Source of the DNA: Sneathiellales bacterium
GTDB taxonomy: Bacteria; Pseudomonadota; Alphaproteobacteria; Minwuiales; Minwuiaceae
Assembly (NCBI GenBank): GCA_026992315.1
Contig: JALXAG010000210.1
Location: 1-42,927 of the forward strand
Direction: 5' to 3'
Length of the DNA: 42,927 nucleotides
The notes under the pieces are model-generated. The model saw nothing but the letters and a program-made list of their open reading frames with translations, ran no database searches and had not been told where the DNA came from. Of the stretch, positions 18,071 to 27,137 are shown one piece after another (position 1 is the stretch's first letter; every line of letters begins with the position of its first letter). The translations under genes were made by a program, and so were the position numbers.

Positions 18071-18823
18071 ATGCGCCGCCTGCTGTCGCCTGCCACCCTG
18101 CTGCCGCTTCTGCTGTTGTTGACGGCGCCTTATCCGGGCCAAGCGGTGGAACGGATGGAAATCGGCCTGACCACCAACCGGATACAGATCACATCGCGTT
18201 TCACCGGTGAAAAACTGGTGCTTTTCGGCGCCATTCCCGCAGGCGGCGATGTCGTCGTCGTGGTCAGGGGCGAAGGGCAGGAAATCATCGTTCGCCGCAA
18301 GGAACGCCATCTCGGCATCTGGGTCAATGCCACCGCCGCCCGTTTCGAGGACGTGCCCGGTTTCTATGCCGTCGCCAGCACCCGCCCTTTGGAGAAAATC
18401 GCCGCCCCGCGCACCCTGAAGCGCATGGGCGCCCTGATCGACGCGCTGGAATTTTCCAGCCTGTCCCTGGCCGATGAAGAACAAAGAGACGCCTTCCGCA
18501 AGGCCATCATCCGCATCAAGATGCGCCAGGGGCTGTTCCGGCGTAAGCCCGGGGCGATCCGCTTTCTCGGCAGCGCCCTGTTCCGAACCGAAATCGCCTT
18601 CCCGGCCAATGTGCCGACCGGCAACTACACGGTCGAGGCATATCACCTGATCGACGGGCGCATCGCCAATGCCACGACCATGCCGATCTTCATCAAGAAG
18701 ACCGGGATTGAACGCGGCATCTACGATATCGCCAACCGGTTTCCGCTGCTTTACGGCATTCTGGCCATCGCCATCGCCGCTGCGGCAGGATGGGGCGCCG
18801 GGGCCTATTTCCGCCGCGGCTGA
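18071..18823 (+). CDS. TIGR02186-type membrane-anchored partner of the TSUP permease
   Basis: 250 residues starting at ATG 18071, two bases after the permease stop. A signal peptide (residues 1-25) precedes a periplasmic beta-rich domain ([20 protein letters not shown], then [20 protein letters not shown] and [11 protein letters not shown]). A C-terminal membrane helix (about 228-246) ends in FRRG. The overall form matches the alphaproteobacterial TIGR02186 family (one C-terminal transmembrane segment, function unknown). The near overlap implies a two-component complex in which this protein presents its domain on the periplasmic face of the permease. Confidence 0.83.
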   Translation: MRRLLSPATLLPLLLLLTAPYPGQAVERMEIGLTTNRIQITSRFTGEKLVLFGAIPAGGDVVVVVRGEGQEIIVRRKERHLGIWVNATAARFEDVPGFYAVASTRPLEKIAAPRTLKRMGALIDALEFSSLSLADEEQRDAFRKAIIRIKMRQGLFRRKPGAIRFLGSALFRTEIAFPANVPTGNYTVEAYHLIDGRIANATTMPIFIKKTGIERGIYDIANRFPLLYGILAIAIAAAAGWGAGAYFRRG

Positions 18824-18866
18824 ACATCCGCTCCCAGCGTTCCGCCATGGCAGAACGAACAGCCGT

Positions 18867-19676
18867 TCAAAGCGGGCAGTCGGGATCGAATTTCGGCGGG
18901 CGTTTCTCACGGAAAGAGGCCAGCCCCTCCTTCACTTCATCCCCGGCGAAACCCATGAATTCCAGCGCCAGCGAGGTATCGAAGATCGGGCCGGCGGCGC
19001 GATACCAGTTGTTCAGGGCATATTTCGTCCAGCGGATGGCCGACGGCGCCCCCCGGGCCAGCTTGCGTGCGATCGCCAGCGCCTCCGCATCGACATCGCC
19101 GGCATCGACACAGCGGGAGACAAGGCCGATACGCTCCGCCTCCTCCCCGCTCAGGGATTCGCAGAGCATCAGGTAATATTTCGCCTTGGCCATGCCGCAG
19201 AGCAGCGGCCAGCAGATGGCGGCGTGATCGCCGGCGGCGACACCCAGGCGGGTATGGCCATCGACAATGCGGGCATCGCGCGCCGCCACCGAAATATCGA
19301 CCAGCAGTCCGGCCACCAGCCCGGCACCGACGGCCGGTCCCTTCATCGCGGAAACGGTCGGCTTGCCGCAATTGATGACGTTGTAGACCAGATCGCGCGC
19401 CTCGCGCCACACGCGGCTGCGGGTTTCGAAATCCGTCGCCATCTCTTCTACGAGGTCGAAATCGCCGCCGGCGGAAAAGGCCTCCCCCGCCCCGGTCAGT
19501 ATGGCCGCACGCACGGACTGGTCGCGATCGACATCGCGCCAGATTTCCGCCAGTTCGCGATGCATGATCCTGTCCGCCGGATTCAGCTTGCCCGGCCCGT
19601 CCATGGTGATGCGCAGAATGCCGTCATCGGCCCAATCGATACGCAGACGTTCATAAGCGCTGTAATCAACGGCCAT
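18867..19676 (-). CDS. Crotonase-fold protein lacking both hydratase glutamates
   Basis: 269 residues of the enoyl-CoA hydratase/isomerase superfamily. The oxyanion-hole regions are present (AFSAGGDFD about 66-74, GPAVGAG 113-119), so it should bind acyl-CoA. By alignment to rat crotonase, Glu144 corresponds to Val121 (GAGLVAG) and Glu164 to His141 (DGHTRLG). The next stretch is AGDHA instead of the usual GAGG. It is therefore unlikely to be a standard 2-enoyl-CoA hydratase. Other crotonase chemistries (isomerase, hydrolase, decarboxylase, C-C lyase) use different residues. Start ATG 19676 has AGGGGG five bases upstream. It is monocistronic, converging on the TIGR02186 gene. Confidence 0.85.
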   Translation of the reverse strand: MAVDYSAYERLRIDWADDGILRITMDGPGKLNPADRIMHRELAEIWRDVDRDQSVRAAILTGAGEAFSAGGDFDLVEEMATDFETRSRVWREARDLVYNVINCGKPTVSAMKGPAVGAGLVAGLLVDISVAARDARIVDGHTRLGVAAGDHAAICWPLLCGMAKAKYYLMLCESLSGEEAERIGLVSRCVDAGDVDAEALAIARKLARGAPSAIRWTKYALNNWYRAAGPIFDTSLALEFMGFAGDEVKEGLASFREKRPPKFDPDCPL

Positions 19677-19828
19677 CTCATCCCCCTAAGCGGTTATTGT
19701 CGGTAAGTTGAGCAAATGCGGAGGATAAACACCCCCTTCCCGGCAGCGGAGGGGACAAATAGTCGCGCCTGCAACCATTTTACACCGTCCCCGCGGGCAG
19801 GCGCCGGGCTGGCGGTCAACGCCACCGT

Positions 19829-21466
<1,638 letters not shown>

Positions 21467-22041
21467 GGTCGAAATGACTTCCGATGCTCCGGGCAAGGGC
21501 CGAGCCTATTTAGTGCCTCGCGATGCTCGCGGGTGCCATATCCTGCGTTCCGCGCCCAGCCATAGCCCGGATAGGTTGCATCCAGCCGCGCCATCAGATC
21601 GTCGCGATAAACCTTGGCACAGATCGAGGCCGCCGCGATCGAGGCCGAGCGCCCGTCTCCCCCGATCACGGCGGTTGCCGGCCAGCGGCAATCCTTCGGA
21701 ATGCGGTTGCCGTCGATCAGCACATGATCGGGCGCGACACTCAACCCCGTCACCGCCCGGATCATCGCCAGCCCCGTTGCCTCCAAAATGTTCAGGCTGT
21801 CGATCTCCTCGACGCTGGCGGCGGCGATGGAAACATCGGCCGTTTCATGCAGCCGGGCGGCCAGGGCCCGCCGCCGCACCGGACTCAGCTTCTTGGAATC
21901 CGCAATGCCATCGAGCGGCGTATCCGGGCGCAGCACCACCGCGGCGGCCACCACCGGCCCGGCCCAGGGGCCGCGGCCCACCTCATCGACCCCGGCGACG
22001 ATTCCGCCGATTTCCTTCTCCATCAGAAGATCGGGCACGGG

Positions 22042-22908
22042 TTATTCCTCCCTGATTTTCCGCTCAAGCCATTCGCGAAATTCCGCCGGCTTTACGCCGC
22101 GGGCGCGCAGATCGGCCAGGGTCTCGGCACCATCGCGCTTGGCCAGGCGACGGCCGCTGTCATCGCGCAGCAGCGCATGATGACGGTAAACGGGCACCGG
22201 CAGACCGAGCAGCGCCTGAAGCAGACGGTGCACCGCCGTTGCCGCCATAAGATCCTCCCCCCTGATGACGTGGCTAATGCCCTGCAGGGCATCGTCCACC
22301 GTTACGGCCAGGTGATAGCTGACCGGTATGTCCTTGCGCGCCAGCACCACATCGCCGAAAGCGGCCACATCGACGCGCTGGCGGCCATGGCGCTCATCGC
22401 TCCATTCGAGCGGCGCCCCGCCGATGAGCGAAACCGCCCGCACAACATCCAGACGCAGGGCGTAATTCTCGCCGGCGGCGATGCGCGCGCTGCGCTCCTT
22501 TGCGCTCAGTTCCCGGCAGGTGCCCGGATAGATCATCCCCAGCGGCCCGTGCGGGGCAGAGACACTGGCGGCAATGGCGGTGCGAATATCCCTGCGGGTA
22601 CAGAAACAGGGATAAAGCAGCCCCATCGCCTTCAGCCGTTCCAGCGCCGCCGCATAATCGACCATATGCGCCGATTGAAAACGCACCGGCTCTTCCCATT
22701 CCAGCCCCAGCCAGGAAAGATCCTCGAAAATGCCCTGCACCCATTCGGGGCGGGCGCGGGTGGTATCGATATCCTCTATCCGCAACAGGAAACGCCCGCC
22801 CTCCCGCCGGGCGCGGTCATGGGCCAGCAGGGCCGAATAGGCATGCCCCGCATGAAGCCTGCCGGTGGGGCTGGGCGCAAAACGGGTGACAAAATCTTTT
22901 CTGCTCAT
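22042..22908 (-). CDS. gluQ: Glutamyl-Q tRNA(Asp) synthetase
   Basis: 288 residues from ATG 22908 (MSRKDFVTRFAPSPTGRLHA). In-frame codons upstream to 23055 would overlap the divergent glycosylase gene. The class I HIGH-like motif is LHAGHA, the KMSKS-like motif is RLAKRDG near residue 250, and a zinc site is suggested by CFCTRR and YPGTC. The length shows that the anticodon-binding domain of GltX is absent, which defines GluQ-RS: it attaches glutamate to the queuosine base of tRNA(Asp) rather than to a tRNA 3' end. First gene of the gluQ-rnhB-ccrM-GNAT run. Confidence 0.93.
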   Translation of the reverse strand: MSRKDFVTRFAPSPTGRLHAGHAYSALLAHDRARREGGRFLLRIEDIDTTRARPEWVQGIFEDLSWLGLEWEEPVRFQSAHMVDYAAALERLKAMGLLYPCFCTRRDIRTAIAASVSAPHGPLGMIYPGTCRELSAKERSARIAAGENYALRLDVVRAVSLIGGAPLEWSDERHGRQRVDVAAFGDVVLARKDIPVSYHLAVTVDDALQGISHVIRGEDLMAATAVHRLLQALLGLPVPVYRHHALLRDDSGRRLAKRDGAETLADLRARGVKPAEFREWLERKIREE

Positions 22909-22926
22909 AGACTCCCTTCTTGTCTG

Positions 22927-22960
22927 CCCCTTTGGACGCCATTCCCCTTTGGACGCCATT
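22927..22960. repeat. Perfect 17-bp tandem duplication between divergent genes
   Basis: CCCCTTTGGACGCCATT occurs twice head-to-tail (22927-22943, 22944-22960) inside the 79-base gap between gluQ and the glycosylase gene. It occupies the space where both promoters must lie. Either a recent slippage event or a double operator. Confidence 0.85.
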
Positions 22961-22987
22961 TCCGAAACGAAGAAAGCGCATGCAAGC

Positions 22988-23626
22988 ATGAGCAGGATCA
23001 ATCTACAACAGGCGATCGCCATCCTCTGCCGCGAACATGCCCCGCTCGGCGCCATTTACCGCCGTTTCGGCCCGCCACCCGACCGGCGGCGGCCGCCCGG
23101 CCTGCTCACCCTGCTCAGAATCATTGCCGAGCAACAGGTCTCGGTTGCCGCCGCCGCCGGCATCTGGAAACGGGTGGAGGGTTTTCTGCGACAGCGGAAC
23201 GATCCGGCCGCCACCATTCTCGCCGCCACGGATGCGGATCTGGCGGCATTGGGGCTGAGCCGGCCCAAGATCCGTTATTTCCGCGCCCTGTGCGCGGCCG
23301 TGCAGGAAGGCATGCTCGACATCGCCGCCCTTGAAACCATGGATGACGATGCCGCCGTCGCCGCGCTGACCGCCGTGAAGGGCATCGGGCGGTGGAGTGC
23401 CGAAATCTATCTGCTTTTCGCGCTTGAACGGGTCAATATCTGGCCGGCAGGCGACCTCGCCCTGCGCGAAGGGGCCCGCATGGTCCTGGCGCTGAACAGC
23501 CGTCCCGATATCGCGGCTATGGACGAATTGGGCGAAATATGGCACCCCTACCGGGGCGCGGCGGCCTGTCTGCTCTGGCATCACTATGGCCGCATGCGCG
23601 CATTGAACCGGCAGAGGCAGCAGTAA
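22988..23626 (+). CDS. AlkA-like DNA-3-methyladenine glycosylase (HhH-GPD)
   Basis: 212 residues, start ATG 22988 (MSRINLQQAIAILCR). Further upstream codons overlap gluQ. Helix-hairpin-helix motif VKGIGRWSAEIY (about 136-147) is followed at the correct distance by the catalytic Asp in WPAGDLALREGA (about residue 160). It removes alkylated purines from DNA in base-excision repair. There are no cysteines for an iron-sulfur cluster, so it belongs to the AlkA/MAG branch rather than to EndoIII. It lacks the N-terminal domain of E. coli AlkA. The carboxylesterase gene starts 12 bases later, in operon spacing. Confidence 0.85.
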   Translation: MSRINLQQAIAILCREHAPLGAIYRRFGPPPDRRRPPGLLTLLRIIAEQQVSVAAAAGIWKRVEGFLRQRNDPAATILAATDADLAALGLSRPKIRYFRALCAAVQEGMLDIAALETMDDDAAVAALTAVKGIGRWSAEIYLLFALERVNIWPAGDLALREGARMVLALNSRPDIAAMDELGEIWHPYRGAAACLLWHHYGRMRALNRQRQQ

Positions 23627-23638
23627 TCGGATGGAACC

Positions 23639-24367
23639 ATGACCCTGAACAGACTGGATGGCCCCCGCGCCGAACCCCGCAGCGAAATCAAACGCCTGGT
23701 GATCCTGCTGCACGGTTACGGTGCCGATGGTAACGATCTGATCGGTCTGGCCCCGCATCTGGCCAATGTGCTGCCGGAAACGGCATTCGTCGCCCCCAAT
23801 GCGCCCGAACGCTGCGAAATGTCGCCGATGGGCTATCAGTGGTTTTCCCTTTCCAGCTACGATCCCAACATGCTGCGCCGCGACCCGGCACAGGCGGCCG
23901 GCATTTATGCGGCGATGCGCGCCGGTGCCGAAAAGGCAGCGCCGGTGCTGGAAGACTTCATCGGGGCAGAACTGCACCGCTATGGCCTGACGGCGGACAG
24001 GCTGGCGCTGGTCGGCTTTTCGCAAGGAACGATGATGGCCCTGCATGTCGGCCTGCGCCGTGCCGACCCCGTTGCCGGTATCGTCGGCTTTTCCGGGGCG
24101 CTTCTCGGCGGTCCCGATCTGCAGGCGGAAATAAAATCCCGCCCGCCGGTGGTGCTGATTCATGGCGACCGTGACGATGTGGTGCCGATACAGGCGATGT
24201 ATCATGCCCGCGACATGCTGCAATCCCTCGGCGTGCCGGTCACCTCTCATGTTTCGCCCGGCATGATGCATGGCATCGCCAATGACGGGCTGCAGGTGGC
24301 CGCGGCCTTTCTGCAACGGCATCTGATCGGCGGCGCGCAGACGGAAAACGCCCCTTCCACCACATAA
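23639..24367 (+). CDS. Phospholipase/carboxylesterase family alpha/beta hydrolase
   Basis: 242 residues. The LLHGYGADG loop near residue 25 forms the oxyanion hole. The nucleophile is Ser in GFSQGT (about 124), Asp is in HGDRDDVVP (about 176) and His is in GMMHGIA (about 208): a full catalytic triad in the usual order. Also recognisable is the family segment SPMGYQWFSLSSYDP. No signal peptide, so it is cytoplasmic. Related enzymes hydrolyse short acyl esters, thioesters or lysophospholipids. The substrate is not predictable. It is probably co-transcribed with the glycosylase gene. Confidence 0.87.
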   Translation: MTLNRLDGPRAEPRSEIKRLVILLHGYGADGNDLIGLAPHLANVLPETAFVAPNAPERCEMSPMGYQWFSLSSYDPNMLRRDPAQAAGIYAAMRAGAEKAAPVLEDFIGAELHRYGLTADRLALVGFSQGTMMALHVGLRRADPVAGIVGFSGALLGGPDLQAEIKSRPPVVLIHGDRDDVVPIQAMYHARDMLQSLGVPVTSHVSPGMMHGIANDGLQVAAAFLQRHLIGGAQTENAPSTT

Positions 24368-24515
24368 GGTGTCATAAAAAAATAATAACACCGCATATGG
24401 TATTGTGTTGCCTCTGCAGCACTTTCTTGCCACTATGGATGCAGATTGGCCGACGGTCGGCCGCCATGCCGTCCGGGATATCGGGGCGGTCCTGATCCGG
24501 CGGATCGCTCCGGCC

Positions 24516-25106
24516 ATGCAGGAAGTGGTGAGGATACCATCTCGTGGTAAGGTCGTGAACATATCGCCCGAAGGCTGCCCGGCACTGGTGCTCAACGCCG
24601 ATTACCGCCCGTTGAGTTACTTTCCGCTTTCGTTGTGGTCATGGCAGGATGCGGTCAAGGCAGTGTTCCTCGGTCGCGTCAATATCGTCTCCGAATACGA
24701 GCGCACCATTCAATCGCCAAGCTTCCGGATGCGCCTGCCCAGCGTGATTTCGCTCAAGACCTATGTCCGCCCCTCTCATCACGCCGCCTTCACGCGCTTC
24801 AACGTTTTCCTGCGCGATCATTTCATCTGCCAGTACTGCGGCACCGACGGGGAGCTGACCTTCGATCATGTCATCCCGCGCCGCCATGGCGGCAGAACGA
24901 CCTGGGAAAACGTGGTCGCCGCCTGTGCGCCGTGCAATCTGAAAAAAGGCAGCCGCATGCCGGAGGAATGCCAGATGTTCCCCATGCAGCGCCCCTACCG
25001 GCCCAGCGTGAAGGACCTGCAGCGCAACGGTCGCGCCTTTCCGCCCAATTATCTGCATGAAAGCTGGCGCGATTACCTTTACTGGGATGCCGAGCTCGAA
25101 CCCTGA
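24516..25106 (+). CDS. HNH endonuclease-family protein (alphaproteobacterial core type)
   Basis: About 196 residues. Conserved N-terminal segment ALVLNADYRPLSYFPLSLWS followed by QDAVKAVFLGRVNIVSEY, then a zinc-binding HNH module: CQYCG, FDHVIPRRHGG, TTWENVVAACAPCNLKKG (two CxxC pairs around the DH active site). This chromosomal HNH family is widespread in alphaproteobacteria as a single gene. Function is unproven: DNA repair or RNA-related nuclease roles are guesses. It is not flanked by repeats or mobile genes, so it is not a homing endonuclease. The start is uncertain: ATG 24516, GTG 24555 and ATG 24405 are all in frame, and family members usually begin close to the ALVLNADYRP motif. Confidence 0.82.
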   Translation: MQEVVRIPSRGKVVNISPEGCPALVLNADYRPLSYFPLSLWSWQDAVKAVFLGRVNIVSEYERTIQSPSFRMRLPSVISLKTYVRPSHHAAFTRFNVFLRDHFICQYCGTDGELTFDHVIPRRHGGRTTWENVVAACAPCNLKKGSRMPEECQMFPMQRPYRPSVKDLQRNGRAFPPNYLHESWRDYLYWDAELEP

Positions 25107-25144
25107 CCCTGCCCCGGAACCCGCTGGCGGGGCGGGCGGATCCT

Positions 25145-25732
25145 TCAGATGCGTTCGGACAGCCAGATCGCCAGGCGCGATCCGGCCTTGATCGCGCCGG
25201 TCAGCAACGGATAGGCCGGCGCTTCGCGGGCACCGGCTTCCCGCGCCATGTCGCGGTGTTCGATCTCCTCGGCACGGAAGGTTTCGATCGTCTCGCGCAG
25301 CGGCGTCTCATCGTCGCCCAGCTTCGCCGCCTGGGCGGCATAATGCTCGTCGATTACTTCTTCCACCGCCTCGGTGCAGGCCATGGCCGCCTTTTCACCC
25401 AACAGGGCCGTACCGGCCCCGAGGGCGAAGCCCAACACATGCCACAGCGGCGACAGGGCGGTCGGGCGCACATCGCGTTCGATCAACAGCTTGTCGAAAG
25501 CCTCCTTGTGGCGGGCTTCCTGCTCGGCCATATGACGCAGTTCGCCCGCCGATTTCCCCTTGCCGAGAACGGCAAGCTGCCCGGCATAGATGCGCACGGC
25601 GCCAAGCTCGCCCGCCTGATCGACACGGATGATCCGCTCCAGAATCTCCTCCCGCGTCGGGTCGCCGGGCAAGCGCCCCTCCCCCGTCACTTTCGGATGG
25701 CCGGGCAATTCCCGGATGGGTTCGTCAGTCAT
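25145..25732 (-). CDS. coq7: Demethoxyubiquinone hydroxylase Coq7
   Basis: 195 residues, di-iron carboxylate protein. Ligands appear in the expected pattern: Glu in QAGELGAVRIY, EARHKEAF (E..H), TEAVEEVIDEHY and EEIEHRD (E..H). It hydroxylates demethoxyubiquinone, the penultimate step of ubiquinone synthesis, on the membrane surface. An interfacial hydrophobic stretch (SPLWHVLGFALGAGTALLG) is visible near 95-113. ATG overlaps the dsbB stop by four bases, so the two are coupled. It converges on the HNH gene. Confidence 0.94.
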   Translation of the reverse strand: MTDEPIRELPGHPKVTGEGRLPGDPTREEILERIIRVDQAGELGAVRIYAGQLAVLGKGKSAGELRHMAEQEARHKEAFDKLLIERDVRPTALSPLWHVLGFALGAGTALLGEKAAMACTEAVEEVIDEHYAAQAAKLGDDETPLRETIETFRAEEIEHRDMAREAGAREAPAYPLLTGAIKAGSRLAIWLSERI

Positions 25733-26232
25733 CGCTCAGCCCCCCTCCTGCTCCTGAAAATGCCGATCAGCCCCAGCGTACCGAGCCCGGCGGCATAGAG
25801 CAGATTCCATCCGGCCATGGAAATGCCGAACAGCGACCAGGCGATATCGGTACAGCGCACGACCGGGGCCCCCAGAATTTGCGCGCGCAACTGCTCGATC
25901 GTCAGATCGGCCCCCGCCGCGCCGCCGCATTCGCTGGTTCCCTGCCACCAGCCCTGTTCCACCCCCACATGGAAGGCGGCGATCCCCGCATCCGCATACA
26001 GGGCCAGCACCACCAGCGCCAGCCCGACCAGGCGGTGACGGGTCAGCCGCGACAACAGCAGGGTCAGAAGGCCGATGACGATCACCGCAGCGTAGGGCCA
26101 GCGCTGCCAGATACACAACACGCAGGGCTGCAGATCGAACACATATTGGGCAATGAAGGCCGCCCCCAGCGCCGCCGCAGCCCCCAGCACCGATATCAGC
26201 AGCAGATTGGTCACACCGAACAGACGGGACAT
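25729..26232 (-). CDS. dsbB: Disulfide bond formation protein B
   Basis: 167 residues with four hydrophobic segments. The first redox pair is in QPCVLCIWQRWPY (CxxC, about 37-40). The second pair is the periplasmic SECGG (about 102) and VRCTD (about 127). It re-oxidises periplasmic DsbA by passing electrons to ubiquinone. It is fused translationally (ATGA overlap) to coq7, whose product is needed to make ubiquinone, a functionally sensible pairing. AGGAG precedes ATG 26232. No dsbA is in the window. Confidence 0.9.
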   Translation of the reverse strand: MSRLFGVTNLLLISVLGAAAALGAAFIAQYVFDLQPCVLCIWQRWPYAAVIVIGLLTLLLSRLTRHRLVGLALVVLALYADAGIAAFHVGVEQGWWQGTSECGGAAGADLTIEQLRAQILGAPVVRCTDIAWSLFGISMAGWNLLYAAGLGTLGLIGIFRSRRGAER

Positions 26233-26271
26233 CGATCTCCTCTCCCGCGCCGGACCCCGCAGGGGCTGACG

Positions 26272-26853
26272 CTACAACAGATACTTCACGGCAACGAAGG
26301 TGCCTACCAGAATAACAAAGAACAGCAGGGTCAGAATACCCAGATATTTTTCGATGAAACGGCGGATCGGCTCGCCGAAATACCACAACAGCGCCGCCAC
26401 CAGAAAAAACCGTGCCCCGCGGCTGACAATGCTGGCCAGGGCAAAGACGAAGACATTCAGCCCGGCGACACCGCTGGCGATGGTGATGACCTTGTAGGGA
26501 AACGGGGTAAAGCCGAAAGCGGCCACAATCCAGGCACCATAGGCGTTGTAGGATTCGGTAAAGCGGGCGAACTGATCGCCGTAACCGTAAAATTCCACCA
26601 ACGGCCTGCCGATCAGCTCAAACAGGTAATAGCCGATGGCATAGCCGAAAAATCCTCCGGCGACAGAGGCCAGCGTACAGATCAGCGCCAGCCAGAACGC
26701 CCGGCGGCGATCGGCCAGAACCATCGGAATAAGGACCACATCCGGCGGTATCGGAAAGAAGGAGCTTTCCATGAACGCCAGCGCTGCCAGCGCCCAGGGC
26801 GCGCGCCGGTGAATGGCGAAGGTCAGGGTCCAGTCATACAGGCGACGCAGCAT
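26272..26853 (-). CDS. yqaA: YqaA-family (DedA/VTT-like) membrane protein
   Basis: 193 residues from ATG 26853 with GGAGG upstream. In-frame codons extend to 27057 but lie in the regulatory gap. Signature elements are FMESSFFPIPPDVVLIPMVL (about 28-47) and GFTPFPYKVITIASGVAG (about 112-129), typical of the SNARE-associated/VTT domain, with re-entrant helices and four to five hydrophobic segments. Family members are linked to lipid scrambling, envelope homeostasis or flippase-like roles. The exact role is unknown. It lies 39 bases upstream of dsbB in the same direction, so probably in one operon with dsbB and coq7. Confidence 0.87.
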   Translation of the reverse strand: MLRRLYDWTLTFAIHRRAPWALAALAFMESSFFPIPPDVVLIPMVLADRRRAFWLALICTLASVAGGFFGYAIGYYLFELIGRPLVEFYGYGDQFARFTESYNAYGAWIVAAFGFTPFPYKVITIASGVAGLNVFVFALASIVSRGARFFLVAALLWYFGEPIRRFIEKYLGILTLLFFVILVGTFVAVKYLL

Positions 26854-26966
26854 GAGGCGCGTTCCTCCAATCCAGCTCCGGATCATATTCCGGCCGATGG
26901 TCGCGCAGTCTGCCACAGCGGGGCCGGCTGTCCACAGAAAAACCGCACAAGGGCCGCCGCCGGGCA

Positions 26967-26981
26967 TTAACCGGCTGCTAA
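26967..26981. promoter_or_regulatory. CtrA-box-like site between yqaA and the D,D-carboxypeptidase gene
   Basis: TTAA-N7-CTAA, seven of eight bases of the CtrA consensus. It lies 157 bases before dacA and 114 bases before yqaA. Together with the GANTC trio nearer dacA it suggests cell-cycle control. Inference only. Confidence 0.4.
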
Positions 26982-27066
26982 CCATGTTCGCCGATAATGG
27001 ACCGAAGCGGCGGAATACCAAGGGTAGCCGGAGCAAAAACCCAATAATATTAGACAAATACCAACC

Positions 27067-27092
27067 GATTCCTTAGAATCCGCTTAAGATTC
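27067..27092. promoter_or_regulatory. Three GANTC sites in 26 bp upstream of the D,D-carboxypeptidase gene
   Basis: GATTC at 27067, GAATC at 27076 and GATTC at 27088, embedded in two similar units (CTTAGAATC and CTTAAGATTC). They lie 46-71 bases before ATG 27138, the promoter region. GANTC inside promoters is the target of CcrM and of GcrA-dependent activation. Confidence 0.6.
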
Positions 27093-27137
27093 GCAGCAGC
27101 CACGTTCTGCGGGGGGCATGGAAGGAGGGTTCTGAAC

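Noticed and set aside
24368-24392. GGTGT / ACACC inverted repeat with an A-rich loop after the carboxylesterase gene
   Set aside because: Five-base arms and a 15-base loop are too weak for a terminator or operator call.
24516-25106. HNH gene as a homing endonuclease or mobile element
   Set aside because: It belongs to a core alphaproteobacterial family, with no intron, intein, repeats or transposase nearby.
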